Assembly: GCF_017876495.1 (NCBI RefSeq)
Contig: NZ_JAGIOB010000001.1
Span: 2,356,001 to 2,420,000, forward strand
Direction of reading: 5' to 3'
Origin: Microlunatus capsulatus
Lineage (GTDB): Bacteria; Actinomycetota; Actinomycetes; Propionibacteriales; Propionibacteriaceae
DNA: 64,000 nucleotides
The notes beneath the pieces were generated by a model. That model had not been told where the DNA came from. It searched no databases and saw only the letters and a list, made by a program, of their open reading frames with translations. Position numbers and translations under genes: made by a program. Shown one piece after another: positions 34,000 through 42,954 of this stretch (its first letter is position 1; the number at the start of each line of letters is the position of its first letter).

Positions 34000-35433
34000 G
34001 TGCAGAAGTTCGAGCGCTACGTCGGCCTGCTCCTCGTGGGCCTGGCCGCCCTGGGCGCGGTCCTCGTGGGGCTGGCCGCGGCCACCGTCTTCCGGACCCC
34101 GCGCGTGGACGAGGCCACGCCGACCACCGTCGGGGTCTGGCACCTGCTCTACAACACCACCGCCCCCTCTCCCGTCGTGATCCTCGGGGCGATCGGGCTG
34201 GGGCTGGTGCTGGCTGCGGTGGTCGCGCTGGTCGAGCGCCGGGTGAGCACCCGGGCCCGGCGCAGCGAGGACGCCGTCCGGATGCCGCTGGCCCCCAAGC
34301 TCGTGATGGCGGAGACCCGCGGCGTCTACGCCGGGCCGGTGACGATCACCGTCCTGATCCCCGCCCACAACGAGGCCGGCTGCATCGCCGCGACCATCGC
34401 GTCGCTGCGCTCCCAGTCGCACCCGCCGGAGCGGATCATCGTCGTCGCCGACAACTGCACCGACGAGACGGTGCCGATCGCCCGGGCCGCTGGTGTCGAG
34501 GTGGTCGAGACCGTCGGCAACACGAAGAAGAAGGCCGGCGGGCTCAACCAGGTGCTGGCGCTCGTGCTGCCCGAGCAGGGCGACAACGACACCGTCATGA
34601 TCATGGACGCCGACACCACCCTCGACCAGGGCTTCCTCGCCGCAGCGGTCCAGCGGATGACGAACGACCGGGCGCTGATGGCCGTCGGCGGACTCTTCTA
34701 CGGCGAGGAGGGCGGCGGGCTCATCGGGCTGTTCCAGCGCAACGAGTACACCCGCTACGCCCGCGACGTCAGCCGCCGCCGCGGCCGGGTCTTCGTGCTC
34801 ACCGGGACCGCGTCGATCTTCCGGCCGCGTGCCCTGCGCACCGTCGCCGCCGAGCGCGGGCGCAGCCTTCCCGGCGTGCCGGGCGACGTCTACGACACCC
34901 TCGTCCTCACCGAGGACAACGAGCTCACCCTGGCGCTCAAGTCGCTGGGCGCGCTGATGATCTCCCCGTCGGAGTGCACGGTGGTCACCGAGGTCATGCA
35001 GAACTGGCGCGCGCTGTGGGCGCAGCGGCTCCGGTGGCAGCGCGGTGCCGTCGAGAACCTCGGCGACTACGGCCTGCGGCCCTCCGTCATGCGCTACTGG
35101 GCGCAGCAGCTGGGCATCGGCTACGGCGTCATCGCCATCGTCGGCTACCTGCTGCTCATCCTCGTCATGCTGCTGTCCCTCGACCAGTGGGTGTGGTTCC
35201 CGTTCTGGGTCGGCGTCGGCGGGCTGTTCGTCGTCGAACGGGTGGTCACCGTCTGGCGGGGCGGCTGGCCGGCCCGGCTGCTGGCGCTGACGCTCTTCCC
35301 CGAGCTCGCGTACTCGCTCGTCCTCAACGCGGTGTTCGTCAAGGGCGTTCTCGACATCGCCGTCCGCCGCCAGGCCAGCTGGAAGCACGTCGTCCAGAGC
35401 CCCACGCCCAGCACCACCGGAGGTCACGCATGA
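34000..35433 (+). CDS. Processive membrane glycosyltransferase, GT2
   Basis: 477 residues. Two N-terminal helices, a cytoplasmic GT-A domain, then two or three C-terminal helices. The GT2 motifs are in order: PAHNEAG, ADNCTDET, MDADTTL (DxD), TEDNELT (catalytic base) and QRLRWQRG, the QxxRW signature of processive beta-glycan synthases such as PgaC, hyaluronan and cellulose synthases. GTG 34000 follows AAGGGG by 8 bp. A CACAAT box at 33955-33960 may be its -10. It overlaps a 75-residue membrane protein by 4 bp. No deacetylase or exporter is adjacent, so the polymer is unknown. Confidence 0.88.
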   Translation: MQKFERYVGLLLVGLAALGAVLVGLAAATVFRTPRVDEATPTTVGVWHLLYNTTAPSPVVILGAIGLGLVLAAVVALVERRVSTRARRSEDAVRMPLAPKLVMAETRGVYAGPVTITVLIPAHNEAGCIAATIASLRSQSHPPERIIVVADNCTDETVPIARAAGVEVVETVGNTKKKAGGLNQVLALVLPEQGDNDTVMIMDADTTLDQGFLAAAVQRMTNDRALMAVGGLFYGEEGGGLIGLFQRNEYTRYARDVSRRRGRVFVLTGTASIFRPRALRTVAAERGRSLPGVPGDVYDTLVLTEDNELTLALKSLGALMISPSECTVVTEVMQNWRALWAQRLRWQRGAVENLGDYGLRPSVMRYWAQQLGIGYGVIAIVGYLLLILVMLLSLDQWVWFPFWVGVGGLFVVERVVTVWRGGWPARLLALTLFPELAYSLVLNAVFVKGVLDIAVRRQASWKHVVQSPTPSTTGGHA

Positions 35434-35657
35434 CGCACGCGCTGCTCGTCCCGCTCGGCCTCCTCTTCTCCCAGGACGTCCTGCGGTCGCACGCCTTCCA
35501 GTTCCTCGCCGCCTTCGTCGCCGTCAACACGATCATGTACGTCGGCCTGGCGGTGGCGAAGATGCTGCCGAAGGTCTACGTCAGCGACTGGCACCGCGGC
35601 CGCTACAGCCGCGCCGAGACCCGGAGCATCCACCCGGACGACACCGGCACCCGCTGA
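35430..35657 (+). CDS. Small membrane protein coupled to the GT2 synthase
   Basis: 75 residues starting at the ATGA overlap with the synthase stop. A first weakly hydrophobic stretch (HALLVPLGLLF) and one clear helix (FQFLAAFVAVNTIMYVGLAVA) precede a basic cytoplasmic-type tail (DWHRGRYSRAETRSIHPDD). The coupling and size recall PgaD, the small partner of poly-GlcNAc synthase, but sequence similarity cannot be judged here. No other family recognised. Confidence 0.72.
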   Translation: MTHALLVPLGLLFSQDVLRSHAFQFLAAFVAVNTIMYVGLAVAKMLPKVYVSDWHRGRYSRAETRSIHPDDTGTR

Positions 35658-35667
35658 CCCGGAGCGG

Positions 35668-36603
35668 TCAGCCGGCGGTCGCCGCGTGCGCCCGCGTCTG
35701 CTCGAGCGTCGGCACCAGGCCGGTCCCGCCACGACCGCCGACGACCAGCGACGCCGCGGCGACCGCCAGCCCGGTCGCCGTCACCAGGTCGTCGCCCCGG
35801 ACCAGCCGGGCGGTCAAGGTCCCGACGACGGCGTCGCCGGCGCCCGTCTGGTCGAGCACCGCCGGCGCGGGGACGGCGTCGACCCACGTCTCCCCCGAGC
35901 CCGCCACCAGCTGCACGCCCTCGGCGCCGCAGGTCACGGCGACGGCCTCCGCCCCGAGCGCCCGCAGCGCCCGCCCCGCCTCGACGGCCGACCCGACACC
36001 CAGCAGCGCCGACGTCTCGCCCGGGAAGGACGGTGTCACCAGCCACGCCCGTGCCGCCAGCTCGCGCAGCACCACCCCCGCCTCGGCCGCCGACGTCAGC
36101 CGCGGCCGGAAGTTGGGGTCGTAGACGAACCGCGACGCCACCCCGGCCGCGGTCCGCACCGCCGCGGCCGCCGACGCCGAGACCGCGCAGGTGATCCCGC
36201 TCGCCACCACCGCGCCGGCCTCCGCCAGCACGTCGAGGTCGAGGTCGTCGACCGACAGCGACGACCCCACGGAGCCGGAGCGGGCGTAGGCGAACTCGCG
36301 CTGGCCCTCGGGGTCGCTGTGCACCAGGTACATCCCCTGCTGCCCGCGCCGGCGCCGCACCAGGGCGGTCGACACCCCCAGCTCGTCGACCCGGGCCAGG
36401 ACGGCGTCGCCCAGCTCGTCGTCGGTCAGCACGCAGGCCAGCCCGACCCGCGCCCCGGCGGCCGCGGCGCAGGCGGCGACGTTCAGCGCGTCACCCGACA
36501 CCTGCAGCCGGGCAGGCACGCCGTGCCCGAAGGGCTGCTCCGTGCCGACCTCGAGCAGCACCTCCCCCAGCACGACGACGTCGAACGCGGCCTCACCAGT
36601 CAT
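35668..36603 (-). CDS. PfkB-family sugar kinase, 2-keto-3-deoxygluconate kinase-like
   Basis: 311 residues. The N-terminal strand [12 protein letters not shown] and [30 protein letters not shown] match the first PfkB signature. The second, [17 protein letters not shown], holds the catalytic Asp. Its place after mannonate dehydratase, whose product is 2-keto-3-deoxygluconate, points to KDG as substrate (inference). It overlaps the dehydratase gene by 11 bp. The usual KDPG aldolase is not next to it. Confidence 0.85.
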   Translation of the reverse strand: MTGEAAFDVVVLGEVLLEVGTEQPFGHGVPARLQVSGDALNVAACAAAAGARVGLACVLTDDELGDAVLARVDELGVSTALVRRRRGQQGMYLVHSDPEGQREFAYARSGSVGSSLSVDDLDLDVLAEAGAVVASGITCAVSASAAAAVRTAAGVASRFVYDPNFRPRLTSAAEAGVVLRELAARAWLVTPSFPGETSALLGVGSAVEAGRALRALGAEAVAVTCGAEGVQLVAGSGETWVDAVPAPAVLDQTGAGDAVVGTLTARLVRGDDLVTATGLAVAAASLVVGGRGGTGLVPTLEQTRAHAATAG

Positions 36604-37804
36604 GCATCGACCCGTCGAGCCGCCGGTTCACCGGCAGGTACTTGGGCGCGTACGGGTACCGCGCGGCGGCCTCCTCGTCGAAGGTGACCCCGAGGCCGGG
36701 CTCCTCACCGGGGTGCATGAAGCCGTCGGCGAAGGAGTAGGAGGTCCGGAACACCTCCTCGGCGGGCGAGCGGTGGCCCATGTACTCCTGGATGCCGAAG
36801 TTGGGGATGCTCAGGTCGACGTGCAGCGCCGCCGCCATCGCCACCGGGGACAGGTCGCCCGGCCCGTGCGAGCCCGACCGCACGCCGTAGAGATCGGCGA
36901 GGGCGAAGATCCGCCGCAGGTGGGTGATGCCGCCGGCGTGGGTCACCGAGGTGCGGATGTAGTCGATGAGCCGCTCGGTGATCAGCTGCTGGCAGTCCCA
37001 GATGGAGTTGAACACCTCGCCGACGGCCAGCGGCGTCGTCGTGTGGCTGCGGATCAGCCGGAACGCCGCCTGGTCCTCCGCCGGCGTCGGGTCCTCGATC
37101 CAGAACGGACGGTACGGCTCCAGCGCCCTGCCCAGCCGGCCCGCCTCGATCGGGGTGAGCCGGTGGTGCACGTCGTGCAGCACGTGCAGCCCGTACCCGA
37201 ACTCGGCCCGGACGTGGGCCAGCAGGGTCGGCGCGAAGTCGAGGTAGGCCGTCGTCTCCCAGACGTCCTCCTGCGGCACCTCGCCGCTGGCCGGCTCGTA
37301 GAGCAGCCCGTCGCCGGGCGGCACCCCGTAGGTCTTGTCGATGCCCGGGACCGCCGCCTGCACCCGGATGGCCTTGTACCCCTGCGCCAGGTGCGCCTCG
37401 ACGTCGCGGGAGAGGTCGTCGAGCGTCGTGCCGCTGGCGTGGCCGTAGACCATGACGCCGTCCCGGGCCGCCCCGCCGAGCAGCTGGTGGACCGGCATCC
37501 CGGCGACCTGGCCCAGCAGGTCCCAGAGCGCCACGTCGACGGCGGCGATCGCCGTCATGGTCACCGGGCCGCGCCGCCAGTAGGCGCCGCGGTAGAGGTA
37601 CTGCCAGGTGTCCTCGATCCGGCGGGCGTCGCGGCCGACGAGCAGCGGGCAGACGTGGTCGCGGAGGTAGGAGGCGACGGCGAGCTCGCGGCCGTTGAGG
37701 GTGGCGTCGCCGACCCCGGTGAGGCCGTCCTCGGTCTCGACGACCAGGGTCACGTAGTTGCGCCCCGGGGAGCAGACGACGACCCGGGCGTCGGTGATCC
37801 TCAC
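36593..37804 (-). CDS. manD: D-mannonate dehydratase, enolase superfamily (ManD/RspA type)
   Basis: 403 residues. The N-terminal capping domain has [23 protein letters not shown]. The barrel carries the three metal ligands in [16 protein letters not shown] and AVGEVFNS. The DVHHR segment and the closing [11 protein letters not shown] and GIQEYMGH are ManD hallmarks, as is the C-terminal tail [17 protein letters not shown]. Dehydrates D-mannonate (some members D-gluconate) to 2-keto-3-deoxygluconate. It overlaps the idonate dehydrogenase stop by 4 bp and the kinase by 11 bp. Confidence 0.9.
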   Translation of the reverse strand: MRITDARVVVCSPGRNYVTLVVETEDGLTGVGDATLNGRELAVASYLRDHVCPLLVGRDARRIEDTWQYLYRGAYWRRGPVTMTAIAAVDVALWDLLGQVAGMPVHQLLGGAARDGVMVYGHASGTTLDDLSRDVEAHLAQGYKAIRVQAAVPGIDKTYGVPPGDGLLYEPASGEVPQEDVWETTAYLDFAPTLLAHVRAEFGYGLHVLHDVHHRLTPIEAGRLGRALEPYRPFWIEDPTPAEDQAAFRLIRSHTTTPLAVGEVFNSIWDCQQLITERLIDYIRTSVTHAGGITHLRRIFALADLYGVRSGSHGPGDLSPVAMAAALHVDLSIPNFGIQEYMGHRSPAEEVFRTSYSFADGFMHPGEEPGLGVTFDEEAAARYPYAPKYLPVNRRLDGSMHDW

Positions 37805-38841
37805 CGGAGGTCCCCGTCCGCGAGCCGGAGCAGGACCTTGCTGCTGCCGGTGCCCCGGTCGGCGGCCACCCGCACGGCCTCGACGGCGTCGGCCAGGGCG
37901 AACCGGTGGGTGATCAGGGGCGACACGTCGAGCCCGGCGGCCATGGCGGCGACCGCGTCGGTGATCTCGTCGACGAAGCGGTAGCTGCCCACCCAGGTGA
38001 TCTCACGGGTGACGAGGTCGCCGAGCGCGGCCGGGCTGGGCTCGCCGGGCAGGTTGCCGACCTGGACCAGCGTCCCGCCGCGGGCCACGGCGTGCAGCAC
38101 CGCGCCCAGCGCGCCCGGGAACCCCGACGCCTCGACCACCAGCTCGACGTCGGCCGGCAGGCTGTCCCCCGCGCGCACGTCGAGGGTCACGTCCGCGCCC
38201 ATCGCCCGGGCGATCGCCAGCGCGGTCGGGCTGACGTCGGCGGCGGTCACCGTCCGGGCGCCGGCGAAGCGCAGCGCGGCGACCACGAGCGAGCCGATCG
38301 GCCCGGCGCCGTTGACCAGCACGTCGCGGCCGCGCACGTCCCCGGCCCGGCGGACGGCGTGCATCGCCACCCCGAGCGGCTCGGCCAGGGCACCGTGCAG
38401 GGTCGGGACGGCGTCGGGCAGCGGCCGCAGCTGGTCGGCCCGGACCGCCACCTGCTCGGCGAGGGCCCCGTCGGTGTGCGGGAGGAACGCGGCCGAGCCG
38501 AGGTAGCGGACCTCCGGGTAGAGGTTGGTCCGGCCGGCGAGCCGCTCGGGCATCGTCCCGTCGCCGACCAGCGTCGCCGGGTGCACCGTCACGGGCTGCC
38601 CGACCTCGACGCCGCCGACCCCGGGCCCGAGGGCGCGGACCCGGCCGGCCACCTCGTGGCCCAGGACCAGCGGCTCGCGGACCACCGAGGTCCCGGACGC
38701 CCCGTGCCGCCAGTAGGAGAGGTCGGAGCCGCAGAGCCCGCCCCACTCGAGGTCGAGGACCACCTCACCGGGTCCGGCGACCGGCTCCGGCCGCTCCTCC
38801 ACCCGGACGTCGCCCGCCCCGTGCACCACCACTGCTCGCAT
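37801..38841 (-). CDS. Zinc alcohol dehydrogenase, L-idonate 5-dehydrogenase-like
   Basis: 346-residue medium-chain dehydrogenase. It has the catalytic-zinc Cys in [38 protein letters not shown], and the NAD Rossmann motif [24 protein letters not shown] is the typical start of L-idonate/hexonate dehydrogenases. The four-Cys structural zinc site is reduced. ATG 38841 follows AGGAG. First gene of a sugar-acid operon; it would oxidise an aldonate before the dehydratase step. Exact substrate not provable. Confidence 0.82.
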   Translation of the reverse strand: MRAVVVHGAGDVRVEERPEPVAGPGEVVLDLEWGGLCGSDLSYWRHGASGTSVVREPLVLGHEVAGRVRALGPGVGGVEVGQPVTVHPATLVGDGTMPERLAGRTNLYPEVRYLGSAAFLPHTDGALAEQVAVRADQLRPLPDAVPTLHGALAEPLGVAMHAVRRAGDVRGRDVLVNGAGPIGSLVVAALRFAGARTVTAADVSPTALAIARAMGADVTLDVRAGDSLPADVELVVEASGFPGALGAVLHAVARGGTLVQVGNLPGEPSPAALGDLVTREITWVGSYRFVDEITDAVAAMAAGLDVSPLITHRFALADAVEAVRVAADRGTGSSKVLLRLADGDLR

Positions 38842-38982
38842 CGCCGCTCCTGCGCTCGTCCCGGCCCAGCCGATCACGCCGCCGCGGCCGGGCCCGCAGC
38901 GGGGTCGCCGCACGCTCGCACCGCCCCCGAGCGAGCGGGAGCACCCCTGTTATGTTCGGACCCTTCGACGAGGGGAGCCACC

Positions 38983-40074
38983 GTGCAGCTCGGAATGATC
39001 GGTCTCGGCCGGATGGGTGCCAACATCGTCCGCCGCCTCATGCGGGACGGCCACGAGTGCGTGGTCTACGACGTCAGCGCCGACTCGATCGCCGCCCTGG
39101 AGAAGGAGGGTGCCGTCGGCGCCCCCACGCTCGAGGAGTTCGTCGCCAAGCTGGAGCAGCCGCGGGTGGCGTGGGTGATGATCCCCGCCGGCATCACCGG
39201 CGAGACGGTGGAGAAGCTGGCCCCGCTGCTGGACGAGGGCGACGTCATCATCGACGGCGGCAACTCGAACTACCACGACGACGTCCGCCGGGCGAAGAAG
39301 CTGCGCGAGCAGGGGATCCACTACGTCGACATCGGCACCAGCGGCGGCGTCTTCGGCCTCGAGCGTGGCTACTGCCTCATGGTGGGCGGCGACGAGGAGG
39401 CGGTCAGCCTCATCGACCCGGTCCTCAAGACCATCGCCCCCGGGCCCGGCGAGATCGAGCGCACCCCCGGCCGCGAGGGCGAGCTGGGCGCGGAGGAGCA
39501 GGGCTACCTGCACTGCGGTCCCTCCGGCGCCGGCCACTTCGTGAAGATGGTCCACAACGGCATCGAGTACGGCATCATGGCCGCCTTCGCCGAGGGGCTG
39601 AACATCCTCCACAACGCCGACGCGGGCATCAAGGCCGGCGAGCACTCCGCCGAGATCGCCCCGCTGGAGGAGCCGGAGTACTACCAGTTCGACATCGACA
39701 CCGCGAAGGTCACCGAGCTGTGGCGCCGCGGGTCGGTCATCTCCTCCTGGCTGCTGGACCTCACGGCTGCCGCCCTCCAGTCCAACCCGACGCTGGACGG
39801 CCTGGCCGGGCGCGTCTCCGACTCGGGCGAGGGCCGCTGGACGGTCAAGGCGGCCATCGACGTCGGGGTCCCGGTCCCGGTGCTGGCCGCGTCGCTGTTC
39901 GAGCGGTTCGCCTCCCGCGACGAGGACAAGTTCGCCAACCAGGTGCTGTCAGCCATGCGCCAGCAGTTCGGCGGCCACCACGAGCTCCCCGCGGGCAGCT
40001 CGCTCGAGGCCGGCGGCGAGAAGGCCGACCAGGTCGGCGGCACCCACACCGACGGCAAGGGCGCGCAGGCCTGA
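38983..40074 (+). CDS. gnd: 6-phosphogluconate dehydrogenase, decarboxylating
   Basis: 363 residues, the short YqeC/GndA-like form. The NAD(P) motif is [10 protein letters not shown], followed by [29 protein letters not shown] (substrate loop) and [10 protein letters not shown] with the catalytic Lys. The short form is usually NAD-preferring. GTG 38983 follows GAGGGGAG. A TATGTT box at 38951-38956 may be the -10. In many actinobacteria this gene lies between dnaN and recF; here it is divergent from a sugar-acid operon, and the two may be linked through gluconate metabolism. Confidence 0.94.
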   Translation: MQLGMIGLGRMGANIVRRLMRDGHECVVYDVSADSIAALEKEGAVGAPTLEEFVAKLEQPRVAWVMIPAGITGETVEKLAPLLDEGDVIIDGGNSNYHDDVRRAKKLREQGIHYVDIGTSGGVFGLERGYCLMVGGDEEAVSLIDPVLKTIAPGPGEIERTPGREGELGAEEQGYLHCGPSGAGHFVKMVHNGIEYGIMAAFAEGLNILHNADAGIKAGEHSAEIAPLEEPEYYQFDIDTAKVTELWRRGSVISSWLLDLTAAALQSNPTLDGLAGRVSDSGEGRWTVKAAIDVGVPVPVLAASLFERFASRDEDKFANQVLSAMRQQFGGHHELPAGSSLEAGGEKADQVGGTHTDGKGAQA

Positions 40075-40096
40075 CCGGCAGGACCGCCGCCGCGCC

Positions 40097-40459
40097 TCAG
40101 CGGTGCAGGCGGTGGTCCTTCGCCCGCTCCTTCTCCTCGATCGTCGCGGTGTAGGTGCGGCGCTCCTTGAGCAGCCACGGCGGCGGGTCGGCCAGCAGGG
40201 CGCCGATCTGCTCGGCGTCCAGGCTGTCGTCCAGCCCGTTGCGGCCCAGCGCGGCGCGGGAGATGCCGAGCTTCTGGGCGACGACGTCGCGCGGGAAGGG
40301 GCCGTTGCGCCGCAGCTCGACCAACCACTCCGGCGGCTCGGCCTTCAGCTGCTCCACCTCGTCACGGGTCAGCTCCGCGTGCTGGAACTCCTCCGGGGTC
40401 GCGGGCAGGTGGACACCGAGCTTCTGGGCTGCGGTGAGGGGCTTCAGGGTCTGGCTCAC
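40097..40459 (-). CDS. DUF5997 protein
   Basis: 120 residues: SQTLKPLTAAQKLGVHLPATPEEFQ at the N-terminus, then PPEWLVELRRNGPFPRDVVAQKLGISRAALGRNG, which looks like a helix-turn-helix. A charged tail follows. DUF5997 genes typically sit divergent to a LysR-substrate-domain gene, as here, so the pair may work together in regulation. GTG 40459 stands 6 bp after TAGCCT: leaderless. Ends 22 bp from gnd, converging. Confidence 0.88.
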   Translation of the reverse strand: MSQTLKPLTAAQKLGVHLPATPEEFQHAELTRDEVEQLKAEPPEWLVELRRNGPFPRDVVAQKLGISRAALGRNGLDDSLDAEQIGALLADPPPWLLKERRTYTATIEEKERAKDHRLHR

Positions 40460-40465
40460 CGCCCC

Positions 40466-40471
40466 AGGCTA
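40466..40471 (-). promoter_or_regulatory. -10 box of the DUF5997 gene, leaderless
   Basis: Minus strand TAGCCT, 6 bp before GTG 40459. It mirrors the divergent box at 40517. Confidence 0.6.
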
Positions 40472-40516
40472 GCGATCCCCGGCCCGCCGCCCCACCGCGC
40501 GCACGGACCCCGGGTC

Positions 40517-40522
40517 TAGCCT
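40517..40522 (+). promoter_or_regulatory. -10 box of the LysR-domain gene, leaderless
   Basis: TAGCCT, 6 bp before GTG 40529; 45 bp separate it from the divergent box, so the two -35 regions must be interleaved. Confidence 0.6.
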
Positions 40523-40528
40523 GCGGGG

Positions 40529-41242
40529 GTGAGCGACCCCTCCCCCGCCGACGGCCGGCACGCCGTCCCGACGCTGCGGGTCGGCTTCGTGCCCGGGGTG
40601 ACGGTGACCAAGTGGCGCCGGATCTGGGCCGACCGGTTCCCGCGGCTGGGGCTCGACGTCGTCGAGGTGGCCCAGGCCGACCAGCACGCCGCGCTGACCG
40701 ACGAGGCCGTCGACCTCTGCTTCGTCCGGCTGCCGCTGGAGGACCCGCGCCTCCACCTCATCCCGCTGTGGAGCGAGCAGCCGGTGGTGGTGGCGCGGCG
40801 CGACCACCCCGTCGCCGTGTTCGACTCCGTCACCCGGGCCGACCTGGCCGAGGAGGACGTCGTCGAGGGCTTCGTCGGCGAGGAGGCGTTCGACCTGGTG
40901 GCGGGCGGGGCCGGCGTCCTCTACCTGCCCCAGGCGGTGGCCCGGGCCGCCAGCCGCAAGGACCTCGTGCACCGGCCCGTCACCGACGCGGAGCCGACGC
41001 AGATCGGGCTGGCCTGGCTGCGGGAGAACCCGCACGAGATGATCGAGGAGTTCGTCGGCATCGTCCGGGGACGCACGGCCAACAGCTCGCGGTCGACCCG
41101 GCCGGCCGAGACCGGAACGCCGACCACGCCGACCAAGCCGGCGAAGGCCGGGCCCGCCCGGACCGCGCCGAGGCCGAAGCCGGTCGCCGGTCGGACCCGG
41201 ACCACCAGCACGCGGCGTCCGGGCCGCTCCCGCGGGCGCTAG
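40529..41242 (+). CDS. LysR-type ligand-binding domain protein without HTH
   Basis: 237 residues. TLRVGFVPGVTVTKWRRIW to HLIPLWSEQPVVVARRDHPVAV is a LysR substrate-binding fold. GAGVLYLPQAVARAASRKDLVHRPV gives the second half. The N-terminal winged helix of LysR regulators is missing; the C-terminal 55 residues are a Pro/Thr/Arg-rich basic tail. With the HTH-like DUF5997 product divergent, the two halves of a regulator may be split between them (inference). It shares a CTAG with the next gene, whose stop lies on the other strand. Confidence 0.82.
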   Translation: MSDPSPADGRHAVPTLRVGFVPGVTVTKWRRIWADRFPRLGLDVVEVAQADQHAALTDEAVDLCFVRLPLEDPRLHLIPLWSEQPVVVARRDHPVAVFDSVTRADLAEEDVVEGFVGEEAFDLVAGGAGVLYLPQAVARAASRKDLVHRPVTDAEPTQIGLAWLRENPHEMIEEFVGIVRGRTANSSRSTRPAETGTPTTPTKPAKAGPARTAPRPKPVAGRTRTTSTRRPGRSRGR

Positions 41243-42183
41243 GCGCCGGCGAGCCGCTCGGCCAGCGCGCGGCCCAGCGCGACGCCGGACAGGTAGGCCG
41301 ACTCGACCCGGGGCTTGTCCGACCAGGCGTCGCCGCAGACCCCGACGAGGTCGTCGCCGAGGAAGAAGCGCTCGTCGCGCGTCCCGCTCGGCTTGGCGAA
41401 CGTCCAGCGGTGCACGTGGGTGGACGCGGCCTCGGTGCTGATGCCCAGCGCGTCCCGGACGGCGAGCTCCATCAGCGGGGCGGCCTCCTGAGGCGCCTCG
41501 ATGTGCTCGGCGGCGAACTCCGGCGTGGAGTGGGCGACCAGGACGGGCGCGAAGTCGTCGCGGCGGCGGCCGTCGTCGGCGATCCAGGCGATGACCGGGT
41601 CGTCGGCGACGAAGGCGCCGTCCAGGGCCGGCCACGCGGCCTCGTCCCAGCGGGCGGTCAGGGCCAGCACCGGCTCGAAGGGGTCGTGCAGCGCGGCGGA
41701 CACCGCGGTGAAGGCGGGGTCGAGGAGTCGCTGGGCCTGCGGGTCGGGCATGGCCAGGACGACGGCGTCGGCCGGCTGCCCGTCGACGTGCAGGCCGGGG
41801 GCGACGGCGCAGACCGTCTGCTCCCGGACGTCGAGGCCGGTGGCCAGGTCCTCGACGAGGGTGCGCAGCCCGCCCGGGGCGGCCCAGCGCATGGGACCGG
41901 GCTTGGGGGTGAGCTCGCCGTCGTCGGCGACCTGGAAGGTGTCGGTCCAGGGCCGGGCGAGCCCGCGGGACCGCCAGTCCTCGGCGAGGGCCTCGAAGGC
42001 GGGGTCGGAGACGGTGAAGTAGGACGCCCCGGTGTCGACGACCCGGCCGTCGGTGCGCCGGCTGGCCATCCGGCCACCGATCCGCTTGCCCCGGTCCAGC
42101 ACCAGCACGTCGACGCCGGCGTCGCGCAGGGTGCGCGCGGCCGCCACCCCGGACAGGCCGGCTCCCACCACGATCACGGTCAT
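41239..42183 (-). CDS. Renalase-like FAD-dependent amine oxidoreductase
   Basis: 314 residues. The FAD motif VIVVGAGLSGVAAARTL leads into LDRGKRIGGRMASRR, and VVDTGASYFTV follows, typical of the bacterial renalase group. Near the C-terminus LVGVCGDAWSDKPRVESAYLSGVALGRAL closes the FAD site. Renalases oxidise misreduced 2- or 6-dihydro-NAD(P)H, so a cofactor-repair role is likely. Stop codons of this and the convergent gene share CTAG (41239-41242). Confidence 0.85.
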   Translation of the reverse strand: MTVIVVGAGLSGVAAARTLRDAGVDVLVLDRGKRIGGRMASRRTDGRVVDTGASYFTVSDPAFEALAEDWRSRGLARPWTDTFQVADDGELTPKPGPMRWAAPGGLRTLVEDLATGLDVREQTVCAVAPGLHVDGQPADAVVLAMPDPQAQRLLDPAFTAVSAALHDPFEPVLALTARWDEAAWPALDGAFVADDPVIAWIADDGRRRDDFAPVLVAHSTPEFAAEHIEAPQEAAPLMELAVRDALGISTEAASTHVHRWTFAKPSGTRDERFFLGDDLVGVCGDAWSDKPRVESAYLSGVALGRALAERLAGA

Positions 42184-42234
42184 GGCGTCATCGTGCCACC
42201 CGGCACCTGAGCGCCCTCTCCCGAGCGACCGGGG

Positions 42235-42654
42235 TCAGCGCAGGGAGCCGTAGACGTGGTCGGGTCGCAGCCGGACGACCACCCGGCGCTCGGCGACCAT
42301 GGCGGCGCGGTAGGCGTCCCAGTCGTCGTGCTCGCCGGAGATGGCGCGGTAGAGGGCGACGAGCTCCTCGACGGCGACGTCGTCGGGCGCGGCGGCCACG
42401 GCCGAGAGCTCGACCGGGCCCTCCAGCACCGCGTAGGACCAGAACGAGCCGGCGTCGACCTTGAGCGCGGCCCAGGGCTCGCGTCGGAGGTTGGCGTACT
42501 TGGCGCGATCAGCGGTCGTCGAGACGCGGAGCACGCCCTCGTCGTCGACCGCGTGCACGACGTTCGACAGCTGCGGGCGGCCGTTGCGGCGCAGCGTGGT
42601 GAGGACGGACTGGTGGGTGCTCCGGGCCGCCGCCAGGGCCGCGCTGATCTCCAT
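42235..42654 (-). CDS. PPOX-class F420-dependent oxidoreductase
   Basis: 139-residue split-barrel protein. HQSVLTTLRRNGRPQLSNVVHAVDDEG, RVSTTADRAKYANLRREPWAALKVD and VYGSLR are typical of the TIGR03618/F420 subgroup. The first Lys/Arg positions suit F420 rather than FMN. ATG 42654 lies 6 bp after TAGCAT, so the transcript is leaderless. Substrate unknown. Confidence 0.88.
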   Translation of the reverse strand: MEISAALAAARSTHQSVLTTLRRNGRPQLSNVVHAVDDEGVLRVSTTADRAKYANLRREPWAALKVDAGSFWSYAVLEGPVELSAVAAAPDDVAVEELVALYRAISGEHDDWDAYRAAMVAERRVVVRLRPDHVYGSLR

Positions 42655-42660
42655 GGGGCG

Positions 42661-42666
42661 ATGCTA
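42661..42666 (-). promoter_or_regulatory. -10 box of the PPOX gene, leaderless
   Basis: Minus strand TAGCAT, 6 bp before ATG 42654. Confidence 0.55.
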
Positions 42667-42676
42667 GGTGCGGGGC

Positions 42677-42695
42677 CCCTGCGACGGGCTCAGGG
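42677..42695 (-). repeat. Dispersed 19-bp element, inverted copy
   Basis: The minus strand reads CCCTGAGCCCGTCGCAGGG, one base from the copies at 670 and 27393. It lies in the gap between two small genes. Confidence 0.65.
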
Positions 42696-42707
42696 AGCGG
42701 GGCCGGG

Positions 42708-42842
42708 TCAGGAGGGGAGGACCGGGTCGGTGACCTGGGCCCAGCGGTCGACCCTGGGCACCGGCCGGGTGCGCCGGCGCTCGAGGTACCAGACCACGCT
42801 GCCCACGGCCGCGCCGATGGCGACCACCGTCTTCCACTCCAC
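42708..42842 (-). CDS. 44-residue membrane-anchored protein
   Basis: A short gene easily missed. GTG 42842 stands 6 bp after TAGGCT, the same leaderless signature as its neighbours. The peptide begins VEWKTVVAIGAAVGSVVWYL, one short hydrophobic helix, then ERRRTRPVPRVDRWAQVTDP, basic and ending PVLPS. The RWAQVTDPV tail resembles the W-A-x-A/V-T-D ending of small actinobacterial proteins with an N-terminal anchor. Third positions are GC-biased throughout the frame. Function unknown. Confidence 0.65.
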   Translation of the reverse strand: MEWKTVVAIGAAVGSVVWYLERRRTRPVPRVDRWAQVTDPVLPS

Positions 42843-42848
42843 GGGGGC

Positions 42849-42854
42849 AGCCTA
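42849..42854 (-). promoter_or_regulatory. -10 box of the 44-residue gene, leaderless
   Basis: Minus strand TAGGCT, 6 bp before GTG 42842. Confidence 0.55.
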
Positions 42855-42939
42855 GCCATCGCGTCGAGGGGCGACCGCGGTGCCGGGCACGCGCGCCGAC
42901 GTCAGACCGCAGACCGATGGGTGGCGGCGCGGGCGCCCG

Positions 42940-42945
42940 TAGGCT
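42940..42945 (+). promoter_or_regulatory. -10 box of the histidine kinase operon
   Basis: TAGGCT, 9 bp before ATG 42955; leader of at most a few bases. Confidence 0.5.
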
Positions 42946-42954
42946 GACCGGGCC

